In this document: positions 21,642 to 31,151 of the stretch, piece by piece
How positions within the stretch are numbered: position 1 is the first letter of the stretch
Layout: each line of letters starts with the position of its first letter
DNA from: CAVSUB01 sp963816725
Lineage (GTDB): Bacteria > Acidobacteriota > Vicinamibacteria > Vicinamibacterales > 2-12-FULL-66-21
DNA length: 64,000 bases
Assembly (NCBI GenBank): GCA_963816725.1
Contig: CAWFMC010000005.1
Location: 352,221-416,220 of the forward strand
Direction: 5' to 3'
Position numbers and translations under genes: made by a program
Notes under the pieces: model-generated
The model's database searches: none
The model's input: the letters and a program-made list of their open reading frames with translations, nothing else
What the model was told of the DNA's origin: nothing

Positions 21642-22994
21642 TCAAAAACTGACCTGGGCCCGCAGCGCCAGGGCATTCTCCGGGCGGCGCGCGACGGGGA
21701 GGTCCTCGTCGAAGGTGGTCCGCTCGAAGTTGACGACGTATTTGAGGTTCGGGTTGAGATACCAGTTCACACCGGCGGTCCAGGCCCGGACCTGGCGGCT
21801 GGAGCCGGCCGAGGCCAGGCCGAGCGCGACCGCCTCCTCGTCCACGGTCAGCGTGTGATAGCGCGCGCCGACCTGCAACGCCCCGAGATGCCCGCCGCCG
21901 AAATCGAAGTTGTGAGCCGGCCTCACGCCGCGTTCCGTGGCGACGTCGCCGCGGGTCAGCAGGAACGTGCCGGCAATCTGCCACGCGTCGTTCGCGACGT
22001 CGGCGCGGGCGGGCCCGCGACGAACAGGCACCGAGGTGTGGACGTACTCGGCGAGCGCTGCGACGCGATGGAAGAAGTACGAGGCCTGCGGCGAATAGCG
22101 GTTCAGCCGTCCGTCGGCCGTCGCCCCGGCATACGCGACGAAGCTCTGGAGCAGGCTCGAGGTGCGCAGGGTCGCCAGCGGGCCGGACTGGTTGCCGGTG
22201 GTGCCCGCGACGGCGACGGTCAGGCCGCTGCGCGGATCCTTCGGCGCTCCTCCGAACGGGTGCACGGCAATCCGTCCCGCGAGGTCCTTGCCGTCATTGG
22301 TATCGAGATCGGCGCTGGCTCCGTCGGGCACGCCGTTCAGGAACCCGGCGGCGTAACTCACCCGCCCAGCGGCGAGATCGCCCAGAACCTGGACGCCGAC
22401 ATCGCGGTTGGGCACGAGCGCGCTCGGCAGCGCCCGCTCGAAAAACAAGAGGCTGGCGGCGGATTGCAGGCGCTCGAGGCCGAACGGGGTCTTCGCCTTG
22501 CCGACCCGGACGATGAACTTCGGGGAGAACCGCGTGTCGAGGTAGGCATCCTGCACCACCAGCGTGCCATTGGCGAAGTCCGGGTTGACGTAGAACTCGA
22601 AATGCTGGGCCACCCGGCCACGCAAGTAGGGACGAAGGCGCCGGATGCCGAAGGTGTCGACGACCACCTCCGACTCGTCGTCGAGGGAGAAGCGGCCGTC
22701 CGCCTGGAGCAGCAACCCGATCTGCAGCCGGTAGTCGCCCGTGGCGGACTGCACGACGAAGCCGTCACTCCACCCCGCCGTCGTCGTGCTCTGGCCGCCT
22801 GGCGAGGCGCCACGCTGCGCCCCTCCCGCCGACTGCGATTGCGTCTCGATGCGGGGCTCGGGGGCCGCGTCCGGCGCACGCTGGGCATGGCCGGTGACGA
22901 CTGACGTTGCGGCCATAGCCAACGCTGACAGCTGCGCCGCCACGGGGCGCCGCGACGAGTATGGCAAACGAGTCGAGCCGAAGAGCTCCGTCAA
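21642..22994 (-). CDS. Phosphate-selective-porin-like (OprO/P) outer-membrane porin
   Basis: A 450-residue outer-membrane porin: signal peptide (about residues 15-37), a low-complexity linker, then from about residue 70 an OprO/P-type barrel (GDYRLQIGLLLQADGRF; RRLRPYLRGRVAQHFEFYVNPDF; DAYLDTRFSPKFIVRVGKAKTPFGLERL) ending in a C-terminal phenylalanine. The family forms anion-selective trimers for phosphate or polyphosphate. As first gene of the sulfate operon it is probably the sulfate entry route. Its 5' leader contains a cysteine-rich uORF and competing RNA stems. The precise start (22994 or a little downstream) is uncertain. Confidence 0.85.
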   Translation of the reverse strand: MTELFGSTRLPYSSRRPVAAQLSALAMAATSVVTGHAQRAPDAAPEPRIETQSQSAGGAQRGASPGGQSTTTAGWSDGFVVQSATGDYRLQIGLLLQADGRFSLDDESEVVVDTFGIRRLRPYLRGRVAQHFEFYVNPDFANGTLVVQDAYLDTRFSPKFIVRVGKAKTPFGLERLQSAASLLFFERALPSALVPNRDVGVQVLGDLAAGRVSYAAGFLNGVPDGASADLDTNDGKDLAGRIAVHPFGGAPKDPRSGLTVAVAGTTGNQSGPLATLRTSSLLQSFVAYAGATADGRLNRYSPQASYFFHRVAALAEYVHTSVPVRRGPARADVANDAWQIAGTFLLTRGDVATERGVRPAHNFDFGGGHLGALQVGARYHTLTVDEEAVALGLASAGSSRQVRAWTAGVNWYLNPNLKYVVNFERTTFDEDLPVARRPENALALRAQVSF

Positions 22995-23057
22995 ACAGGC
23001 ACTCCTGGAGCGGTACGAAATTCGAGCGGATCAAACCAACGATGTCGATGTCGTGCG

Positions 23058-23149
23058 GTGCCGACGGCCGGAGCAGCAGAACCGGCCAGGAAGGAATTCG
23101 GGGCTGGGCTCTTACCTGATCGCCGTCGGCACAATACAGCTGCACCGAC
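23058..23149 (-). promoter_or_regulatory. Candidate cysteine attenuator: mutually exclusive stems
   Basis: On the minus transcript, segment 1 (GTCGGTGCA, 23149-23141) lies in the second Cys-codon cluster of the leader ORF. It pairs with segment 2 (TGTGCCGAC, 23133-23125) over 9 bp including two G-U pairs. Segment 2 can instead pair perfectly over 8 bp with segment 3 (GTCGGCAC, 23065-23058). Segment 3 directly follows a separate hairpin GGCCGG/CCGGCC (23087-23082 and 23071-23066). A ribosome stalled at the Cys codons would cover segment 1 and favour 2:3. No classical U-tract follows, so the output could be translation of the porin or Rho access. Confidence 0.55.
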
Positions 23150-23195
23150 ACGAGGGCCGGGAGGTATTGCGACAGCAACAGCGATGCGAATACAT
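23112..23195 (-). CDS. Cysteine-rich leader peptide of the sulfate operon
   Basis: A 27-codon ORF starting at ATG 23195 and ending TAA 23114-23112. Six of 27 residues are cysteine: three consecutive (6-8) and a second cluster at 16, 18 and 20. It begins about 5 nt after the predicted transcription start of the TTGACA-N18-TACAAC promoter, so it would be almost leaderless, and it lies 117 nt upstream of the porin start. Cys is rare in the neighbouring proteins, so this content is not background. Leaderless polycysteine uORFs that act as cysteine-responsive attenuators are known in mycobacteria; this looks like the same idea ahead of a sulfate-uptake operon. Translation is inferred, not shown. 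Confidence 0.65.
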   Translation of the reverse strand: MYSHRCCCRNTSRPSCRCSCIVPTAIR

Positions 23196-23207
23196 GAGGC
23201 GACAGCA

Positions 23208-23237
23208 GTTGTACCAGCAGCCTGTCGGTGCTGTCAA
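23208..23237 (-). promoter_or_regulatory. Sigma-70-type promoter of the sulfate operon
   Basis: TTGACA (23237-23232), an 18-nt spacer, then TACAAC (23213-23208) preceded by TGG, an extended -10. The predicted start is near 23201, giving a leader of about 200 nt before the porin, which contains the Cys-rich uORF. Confidence 0.65.
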
Positions 23238-23277
23238 GGCAACGGAACTCCGCTGATGGGCAGGTGGCGGCGGCGCG

Positions 23278-23400
23278 TCACGCCGTCGAGGAATGGACGG
23301 TCGGGCCCAGCCCCAGCCATATGGCGATAGCCGTCAGGACCACCATCACGACCACGAAGAGGATGATGTGCCCCCCGACGGTTCGGCCTCGCGATGTCAT
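23278..23400 (-). CDS. Possible 40-residue single-pass membrane protein
   Basis: A short ORF beginning with ATG 23400 and encoding a polar N-terminus, one strong hydrophobic helix (IILFVVVMVVLTAIAIWLGL, about residues 12-31) and a short tail. A weak ribosome-binding site (AAAAGAG) precedes it. The start codon sits in a perfect 14-bp palindrome, GATGTCATGACATC (23393-23406). It lies just upstream of the sulfate-operon promoter on the same strand. No family is recognised; hydrophobicity could arise by chance in a frame this short. Confidence 0.4.
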   Translation of the reverse strand: MTSRGRTVGGHIILFVVVMVVLTAIAIWLGLGPTVHSSTA

Positions 23401-23617
23401 GACATCTCTTTTCGTGCTGCGGTCCGCGCAATGAAGATTGCGCATCACGAGCCGGCCTCTTGGGCGATGACATCGGCCGCGACGACCGAGCCGCCACGTT
23501 CGCGATCATAGCGCGTGTCGAGTGCCGGTCTGGAGGCCACGCGCCCCGTCGCCGGTCGTTGATCTCACGAAGCGTCAGCTCCGCGTCACGATAGGATGGC
23601 GTCGGAGACTTGTGTCG

Positions 23618-25018
23618 ATGATGCCACCTGCCCGGCCGCTGCGCCGTCTTGCTGCGACCCTCACCGCCGTCACGGTCGCGGCCGTCACGCTTCTCGCGCA
23701 GCCGGCGCCGCCGGTGCTGCGGCGCATCGCGATCTTCGGCTCGTCGGTGGCCAGCGGTACCGGTGACGAGACCGCGAACGAGGGCTACGCCGGCATCCTG
23801 CGAGACCTGCTGCAGCCGCGCGGCTGGGAGGTCGTCAACCGGTCACGGGGTGGCGATGACACGGCCAAACTGCTGTCCCGGTTCGACCCGGGCGACAAGC
23901 CGGAACCCGGCATCCGGTATCTGGTGCCGGCCCGGGCCGGGTATGTCGTGATCGCGCTCTCGCTCGGCAACGAAGGCATCCGTGACGTCGAGGGGTCGGC
24001 GGCCAAGGACGCGCGCGTCGAGCAATACCTGCGGGGGATCCAGGCCCTCATCGCGCGCAGCCGCGCCGCCGGCATGATCCCCATTGTCACCCTCTGCTAC
24101 ACCCGCAACGATTTCACTGACGTCGAGTACGGCTACACCCGACGGGTGAATGCCACGATCAATCAGTGGGATGTTCCGAGCGTCAACCTGCTGGGCGCGG
24201 TGGACGACGGGACTGGCAAGTGGGCGCGCGGCTTCTGGTGGGACAGCCTGCATCCGAATGCAGCCGGCCACACCGAGCTGGCCACCACGTTCGTGCCGTC
24301 GCTGTTCGACGCGCTCGAGCACGGCAAGCCGATTCCCACGCGCGAGACGGCTACCGGGTTCGCCACGCTTTCTCCGGGCGCGGCGCTCACCTACTCGCCC
24401 GATACGACCATGCATCCGTTCGCGATCGCGGCCCGGGTGCGTGTCACCGGGAACGGACCGGCGATGACCATCTCCGGCACATTGCTCGGCGCGTCGACGA
24501 GCAGCAAGACCGTCACCCGGCCCGGCCAGGCGCCGGTCACCAGCGAATCGACGTCGCTGACGCCGGGAGCGCCCACTGCCGCGACCATCGGCGTCCGCAA
24601 CGGCGTCTGGGCCTACACCTCCAGCGCCGGAACTGTCGTCTCGTCGTCCGTTCGGGCCGATAGCGCCTGGCATCATCTGCTGGTCAGCCACTACACCGCG
24701 CGCGGGGAATCGCTCTTCTTCGTGGACGGCATCCTGGCCGGCCGGACCGCCGAACGCTACGCGCCTGGCCGGTTCATGATCGGCGGGCCAGGACAGTCGC
24801 GGAAGATGGACGTCAAGGATGCGCTCGTCTACCGCTCGGCGCTGAACGGCGATGAAGCCGCCGCGCTCGCCAAGGGCACGTTGTTACAGGCCAGCCTGGA
24901 GATCTACGCCCCGCTCGCCGACCCAAAGTTGACGAAGGGCGCCGCGGTCGCGAATCGCGCGCAAAGCCTCTCGGCGTTCGTCCTCGAAGCAGGCACGGCC
25001 GGACGTGGATTGAGATAA
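23618..25018 (+). CDS. Secreted SGNH/GDSL hydrolase with LamG-like domain
   Basis: A 466-residue protein: signal peptide (about 1-28, ending TLLAQ), an SGNH hydrolase domain (about 35-235) and a C-terminal concanavalin/LamG-like sandwich (about 260-460, ADSAWHHLLVSHYTARGESLFFVDGILAG). Block I reads IFGSSVASG, so S43 is the nucleophile and the family GDS is GSS. SLGNEGI gives the block III region. DSLHPNAAGH gives D209 and H212. It probably removes acyl groups from a polysaccharide, an inference from the domain pair. Start 23618 (two ATGs in tandem) fits the signal peptide; no ribosome-binding site is clear, and the frame is open 32 codons further up. Confidence 0.75.
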   Translation: MMPPARPLRRLAATLTAVTVAAVTLLAQPAPPVLRRIAIFGSSVASGTGDETANEGYAGILRDLLQPRGWEVVNRSRGGDDTAKLLSRFDPGDKPEPGIRYLVPARAGYVVIALSLGNEGIRDVEGSAAKDARVEQYLRGIQALIARSRAAGMIPIVTLCYTRNDFTDVEYGYTRRVNATINQWDVPSVNLLGAVDDGTGKWARGFWWDSLHPNAAGHTELATTFVPSLFDALEHGKPIPTRETATGFATLSPGAALTYSPDTTMHPFAIAARVRVTGNGPAMTISGTLLGASTSSKTVTRPGQAPVTSESTSLTPGAPTAATIGVRNGVWAYTSSAGTVVSSSVRADSAWHHLLVSHYTARGESLFFVDGILAGRTAERYAPGRFMIGGPGQSRKMDVKDALVYRSALNGDEAAALAKGTLLQASLEIYAPLADPKLTKGAAVANRAQSLSAFVLEAGTAGRGLR

Positions 25019-25036
25019 CAGGAGAGGTTCGACTGC

Positions 25037-25750
25037 TCAGGTCGCGCGGAGCCGATCGGCGAGCAGGATGCGCTGACGGGTGACGTGTTCCGTAATCGCT
25101 GTTGTCACATCGTCGGGGCGCTGGAGCCCGTCGATGATCGCGAACGACGGGCGATCGCGGTAGTAGGCGATCAGTGGCTCGGCGACGGCAGCGTAGTTTT
25201 CGAGGCGGCGCCGGATGGTCTCCGGGGCGTCGTCCTGGCGGCGGACCAGGCGTCCACCACAGTACGGGCACGCCACGTTCTCCCCTTCGCTGCCGACGAA
25301 GACCGACTGGGTGATCCCGCACGCCTCACAGATGCGGCGGTTGCTCAGGCGGTTGACGATGGCGTCGCTGGCCACCGACAGCATGGTCACGATGAGCGGC
25401 GCGCCCCCAAGCAACTCATCGAGCGTGTGGGCCTGCGACACCGTGCGCGGGAAGCCATCGAGAAGGAACCCGTTCTGGGCATCGCGCTGCTGCAGACGCG
25501 AGCGGACGAGATCCGTCATCAGGTCGTCGCTCACCAGCCCGCCCCCCGCGAGCGTCGCTTCGACCTGCCGGCCCAGAGGTGTGCCCGCCTTGACGGCGGC
25601 GCGCAGGATGTCACCGGTCGAAATATGCGGGATGCCGTATCGGTCGGCGATGCGGACTGCCTGAGTGCCCTTCCCCGACCCTGGCGGACCGATGAAGATC
25701 AGGTTGACGCGCGCCTGTCGGGAGGCGCGTGGGGTGGGTGGCGTGGTCAT
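25037..25750 (-). CDS. adk: Adenylate kinase with zinc-type LID
   Basis: A 237-residue adenylate kinase (ATP + AMP to 2 ADP). The P-loop is GPPGSGKGTQ (21-30), the AMP-binding site includes STGDILRAAV, and LLDGFPRTVSQA is conserved. The LID domain carries four cysteines (CEAC and CPYC), the metal-binding variant seen in Gram-positives and many thermophiles. The start at ATG 25750 gives a 15-residue N-terminal extension; a start nearer the P-loop is possible. It is convergent with the SGNH hydrolase gene and downstream of the nucleoside symporter gene. Confidence 0.93.
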   Translation of the reverse strand: MTTPPTPRASRQARVNLIFIGPPGSGKGTQAVRIADRYGIPHISTGDILRAAVKAGTPLGRQVEATLAGGGLVSDDLMTDLVRSRLQQRDAQNGFLLDGFPRTVSQAHTLDELLGGAPLIVTMLSVASDAIVNRLSNRRICEACGITQSVFVGSEGENVACPYCGGRLVRRQDDAPETIRRRLENYAAVAEPLIAYYRDRPSFAIIDGLQRPDDVTTAITEHVTRQRILLADRLRAT

Positions 25751-25842
25751 GTGGTGAGGGAGGCCGCTCGGCCGGGCCGAACAGGATACTCTGCTTTGCC
25801 ACGAGTCGGAAGGCGGCGCGCCACGGCGAGCACGGCTCGCGA

Positions 25843-27084
25843 TCAGGCCGGCACTTCGGAGGGTTGCGCCCCCGCGGCGGCGTTGGACGCCTCGATGCGG
25901 CGGCCGCTCCGGAAGAAGATCAGCACCAGCAGCATGATCGCGAACGACATCAGCGCCGAGCTGGTCCAGAAGCCGGTCCAGTTGCGCCTGCCTGCGGCGT
26001 CCGTGAAGTAGTCGAGTGCCGTGCCGGACAGCAGCGATCCGATCAGCATGCCGACCCCGTAGGTCACGAAGGTGATGAACCCCTGCGCGGTGCTGCGCAG
26101 GTGCGCTGGCGCTTCCTGATCGGTGTAAAGCTGCCCGGTGACGAAGAAGAAGTCGTAGCAGATGCCGTGCAGCAGGATGGCGACATAGAACATCCAGACG
26201 CCGCTGCCGGGATTCCCGTAGCCGAGGAGCAGGTAACGCACCGTCCAGGCGAGCAGTCCGGCCAGCAGGATGCCGCGCACCGACAGGATGCGGAAGACCA
26301 GCGGCATGGCCAGCATCAGCCCGACCTCGGAGACCTGGCCGAGCGTCATCTTGCCGGCCGCGTTCACCACCCCGATGTCGTTCAGATACGCGTTGGTGAA
26401 GGAGTAATAAAACGTCAGCGGAATGCACGCCAGGATCGAGGCAATCACGAACACCAGGTACGACCGGTCCTTCATCATCGCCAGCGCGTCGAGCCCGAGA
26501 ATCTGGCGGGCGCTGACCTTCTGCCCGCGGGCGCGCGGCGGCGTATGCGGCAGCGCGACCAGGCTGTAAACGGCCATGACGATGCTGGCGCCGGCGGCGA
26601 GGAGGAACTGCGAGCTGTCGGCCTCGATGCGGAGGAAGCCGACCACGAGATTGATGGCAATCCAGCCGAGCGTCCCCATGACCCGGATCGGCGGGAAGTC
26701 CCGCCCGGGGTCGGTCACCTGCTGCATCGTGATCGAGTTGGTCAGGGCGATGGTCGGGAAATAGCACAGGCAGAAGGCCAGGACGAGCGTGTAGACGGCC
26801 GGGAAGCTGCTGACCTGCGTGACCATGAAGAGCAACACGGCGTTGATCACGTAGAGCGTCGCCATGACCCGCTCGGTGGCGAAGAAGCGATCGGCGACCA
26901 GTCCGACGAAAAACGGCGACACCAGCGAGGCCACTGACGCGGTGCCGAAGACCGCCCCCGCCGCCGTCGCGGAGAAGTGCAGCGTGGTGGTCAGATACGT
27001 CGTGATCGTGACGTACCACGCCCCCCAGATCACGTACTGGAGGAACATCATGGCCCCGAGACGGGTCCGCAGGAATGTGTGCAT
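25843..27084 (-). CDS. MFS nucleoside:H+ symporter-type transporter
   Basis: A 413-residue protein with 12 predicted transmembrane helices. The opening (RLGAMMFLQYVIWGAWYVTI) and the mid-protein FRILSVRGILLAGLLAWTVRYLLLGYG are typical of the nucleoside:H+ symporter family (NupG/XapB) of the major facilitator superfamily, which is widespread in Acidobacteriota and Bacteroidota. Substrate is inferred from the family. The frame is open 11 codons upstream, but the start at 27084 fits the family best. A TATAGT hexamer lies about 30 nt upstream. Adk and the nearby apt gene make a purine-salvage link reasonable. Confidence 0.82.
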   Translation of the reverse strand: MHTFLRTRLGAMMFLQYVIWGAWYVTITTYLTTTLHFSATAAGAVFGTASVASLVSPFFVGLVADRFFATERVMATLYVINAVLLFMVTQVSSFPAVYTLVLAFCLCYFPTIALTNSITMQQVTDPGRDFPPIRVMGTLGWIAINLVVGFLRIEADSSQFLLAAGASIVMAVYSLVALPHTPPRARGQKVSARQILGLDALAMMKDRSYLVFVIASILACIPLTFYYSFTNAYLNDIGVVNAAGKMTLGQVSEVGLMLAMPLVFRILSVRGILLAGLLAWTVRYLLLGYGNPGSGVWMFYVAILLHGICYDFFFVTGQLYTDQEAPAHLRSTAQGFITFVTYGVGMLIGSLLSGTALDYFTDAAGRRNWTGFWTSSALMSFAIMLLVLIFFRSGRRIEASNAAAGAQPSEVPA

Positions 27085-27173
27085 AGGACTGAACCGAACG
27101 TCCGCGACTATACGCATTCAGGGCGGTCCAGCGCAACGGCAGTCGCAGTAAACTGGCGCGGAAGGAGATCCCC

Positions 27174-28634
<1,461 letters not shown>

Positions 28635-28683
28635 GAGACCGGCCGGGTACCGAGCGGCCGAGTGCGGCGCGCGCACGACACAC

Positions 28684-28718
28684 AAAAAAACGGGGTGCCC
28701 GCATCGCGGACACCCCGT
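28684..28718 (-). terminator. Intrinsic terminator of the ThuA/EF-hand gene
   Basis: On the minus strand, ACGGGGTG (28718-28711) pairs with CACCCCGT (28697-28690) with further pairing inside (CCGC/GCGG), followed by seven T's (28690-28684). It ends the gene whose stop is at 28741 and lies in the convergent gap with mmsA. Confidence 0.9.
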
Positions 28719-28740
28719 TCGTCTGTACGGCGGATCGCGG

Positions 28741-30222
28741 TTACTGCTTGGTGCCGCCGGTCGAGCCCTTGGCGCTCGGTGTGTCGTCGGCCTTGAGGTC
28801 GCCGAGCGCGTACTGGATTCCGGCCAGCAGGTGCTCGAGCATCGGCTTCATCGCGTAGATGCGCTCGCTGTGGCCGTGAGCTTCGTAGAACACGCGTCCC
28901 TGGCCTTCGCGCCGGATGTAGCTGAGCGCGAAGTCGTGGTCGGTGCGGGCGCTGGCGGCCGGTTCCTTGGCCTTGTCCTCGTCGCTCATCTTCGCGTAGT
29001 CGATGCTGGTGAGGACGTGGACGTTGGCGCGCGAGAACGAGTCCTGCTGGAAGGTGTAGGTCTCGTCGCGGATCTCGAACTCCTGACCGTGGAACATCGC
29101 GGTCAGCGGGCTCTTCGGGTCGTCGATCTTGACCGTGATGAGCTGCGGATCGACCCAGTGGAACTTGAAGTAGCCACCGATCATCTTGTTGAACTCAGGC
29201 CACAGCGGCTCGTTGACCTGCGGCCCGGCCGGACCGGCGCCGCGGCCTGCCGCGGGCGGCAGCGCGGCGGCGAAGCGGGGCGCGAAGTCGGCCTGCGCGA
29301 CCTTGCCCGCCTTGTCGGCGTCGACCTTGTCGAACAGGGTGTCCGCCAGCCCGGTGAACTCTTCCTTGCTTAGCTTCTGGTCCGAGTTCTTGTCACCGGC
29401 GGCCATGAACTGCATCGCGAGCCCCGTCCCCTGACCGCCGCGTCCGGCGCCGCCCGCCGCGGGCGGATTCGGGTTGCCGTGATACGAGTCAGTGGCGGCG
29501 TGAATGCCAGCGAGGCCCTTGCCGCCGCGGACGAAGTCGAGGAGCGCCTTGCGCCGCGCCGCGGTTGCGGCGGGATCATTCGGGTCGTCCAGGAACGTTC
29601 CGGTCGTGCTGGCGAGGAACACCGCGTCGTACTGCTTCAGGTTCTCGGCGTTGATGTCCGCCGGATCGTAGGTGATCGTCGTCGACCAGGCCTTGGTCTT
29701 GTCGCCGAGCGCCTCGACCGTCTTGGCCGCGAGCGGAATCGACGAGTGGACGAAGCCCTGGGCCTTGCCGAGGACGAGCACCTTGCGCGGCTTCGCCGGC
29801 TTGGCCGGCGCCGTGTCCGGCAACGCCGCCATCATCGCGGCGAGGTCCTCGGGCTTGGGCGTCTGGTTCTGCGCCGCCCCGCCGCGGCCGCCGGCCGGCG
29901 CCTGCGGGAAGATGCCGTTCAGGCCGGTCGCAAGCTGCTCCTGCGTCAGCGCTCCGGTGCCGGCACTCCAGGCCGAGAACCACTTGTCGAACGCGGACTT
30001 GAACTCGTCCCGCGTGACCGAGCCGTCCTTGTCGGCATCAGCCGCGCCGAACACCGCTCCGCCGGCGGCGCCGCCGCGGCCGCCACCCCGTCCCGCTCCG
30101 GGCGCCTGCCCGGCGCCCTGCGGCTGGGGCGGCGGGGGCTGCTGAGCACCGACTCCCACCGCGAGCAGCGTCGCCGCGCAGACCGCGGTCGCCAGCGGGC
30201 TGCTCCAACCAGTTCGTGCCAT
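28741..30222 (-). CDS. Secreted ThuA-like protein with EF-hand insertions
   Basis: A 493-residue exported protein. After a signal peptide (1-27) and a Gly/Pro/Gln-rich linker comes an EF-hand (D62, D64, D66, S68, E73). The first half of a ThuA-like glutamine-amidotransferase-fold domain follows (about 145-250, RKVLVLGKAQGFVHSS to GIHAATDSYHG). Then comes an EF-hand pair (D277, N279, D281, E288; and a weaker D301, D303, D312), and the second ThuA half (about 340-475) including FYEAHGHSERIY. Calcium-binding loops thus sit inside the ThuA fold. ThuA proteins are tied to disaccharide use, but the reaction is unknown. AAGGAGG 5 nt before ATG 30222 sets the start. Confidence 0.82.
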   Translation of the reverse strand: MARTGWSSPLATAVCAATLLAVGVGAQQPPPPQPQGAGQAPGAGRGGGRGGAAGGAVFGAADADKDGSVTRDEFKSAFDKWFSAWSAGTGALTQEQLATGLNGIFPQAPAGGRGGAAQNQTPKPEDLAAMMAALPDTAPAKPAKPRKVLVLGKAQGFVHSSIPLAAKTVEALGDKTKAWSTTITYDPADINAENLKQYDAVFLASTTGTFLDDPNDPAATAARRKALLDFVRGGKGLAGIHAATDSYHGNPNPPAAGGAGRGGQGTGLAMQFMAAGDKNSDQKLSKEEFTGLADTLFDKVDADKAGKVAQADFAPRFAAALPPAAGRGAGPAGPQVNEPLWPEFNKMIGGYFKFHWVDPQLITVKIDDPKSPLTAMFHGQEFEIRDETYTFQQDSFSRANVHVLTSIDYAKMSDEDKAKEPAASARTDHDFALSYIRREGQGRVFYEAHGHSERIYAMKPMLEHLLAGIQYALGDLKADDTPSAKGSTGGTKQ

Positions 30223-30322
30223 ACATCCTCCTTGGGCGTCAGTCCAGGCGACGCGCAACCGTTACAATACGCCACACCGGTGTAATGCGTTTCGCAGACC
30301 GGGCTTTGTGCCGGCGTGCGAT

Positions 30323-31009
30323 TCAGCGTTCTGCCGTGTCGGCCTTCTTCGCCTGGTCCATCTCAGCCAGGAAGGCATCGGCTTCGGCCACTGATTTCTG
30401 GAGGTCGGCGATGAGCGCATCGACCTCGGTGGTGACACTGTCGAGCTCCTTCGACAGCGCGCCCATGGCCCGCGCGTTGAGATTGTGCTTGAGGAAGAGC
30501 ACCCGATCCCGCAAGGGCTTCAAGACCGGCTCGACCCGCTGCTGGGCGCGCGCCATGGCCTGAATCAAGGTCTCGGTCCGCGCTTTCGTCGCGCGGAGCT
30601 CGCGCTCGCTCTCCTGCCGCATGCGGCGATCCGAATACTTGCCGAGCTCGTTCTGCCACTCCTTGAACAGATCGGATGAGACGTCACGGACCGCCTTGAT
30701 CCGGTCGTCGACCTTCCTGGCCCGTTCCTCGCTCCGCTGCAGCGCGTCATTGAGCTTGTTGTATTTGTCTTCGAGCGACCCCCCGTCGACGTCGACGATT
30801 TCCTTGAATCGCTCGAGCGTGGTCTTGATCTCTTTCTGGGCGTCGGCCTGCGCGCCGCGCGCCTCCACCACCTTCTTGACCAGGATGTCCCGCTTCTCCC
30901 AGCCGAACTTCTTCATCGTCTTGTAGTAGATCGAGTCGCAGCCGGCGAGCGCGATGGCGGCGAGGGCAATCCAGGCCAGGGCCCTGGACGACAACCGGCG
31001 GCGGGGCAT
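30323..31009 (-). CDS. DUF2959-family lipoprotein
   Basis: A 228-residue predicted lipoprotein: a basic start, a hydrophobic helix and the lipobox LAGC (cysteine 24), then an all-helical, coiled-coil-prone body rich in K, E, R and A. The opening IYYKTMKKFGWEKRDILVKKV is characteristic of the DUF2959 family, of unknown function. It probably faces the periplasm from one of the membranes. It stands between the ThuA/EF-hand gene and the HAD operon, all on the minus strand but with gaps of 100-140 bp. Confidence 0.82.
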   Translation of the reverse strand: MPRRRLSSRALAWIALAAIALAGCDSIYYKTMKKFGWEKRDILVKKVVEARGAQADAQKEIKTTLERFKEIVDVDGGSLEDKYNKLNDALQRSEERARKVDDRIKAVRDVSSDLFKEWQNELGKYSDRRMRQESERELRATKARTETLIQAMARAQQRVEPVLKPLRDRVLFLKHNLNARAMGALSKELDSVTTEVDALIADLQKSVAEADAFLAEMDQAKKADTAER

Positions 31010-31151
31010 GATGGGGTTCCTCCGGGAAGGTGCGATCTCTGTTGCGGCTCACTCGTACTCGGCGGACGGGACCGCACCTCGGAGTATAGCGTTCAGGCGC
31101 GAGGCGACCGAAGTCCCGACCTTGAGCTCCTCACGCCGAGGCGCAGCGAAA

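Noticed and set aside
22995..23111. SAM riboswitch ahead of the sulfate operon
   Set aside because: No S-box or SAM-II core could be traced. The Cys-codon leader explains regulation better.
22765..23178. A 137-codon minus-strand frame across the porin leader
   Set aside because: It runs into the porin gene in another frame and lacks a ribosome-binding site. The 27-codon Cys-rich frame starts closer to the promoter and is more informative.
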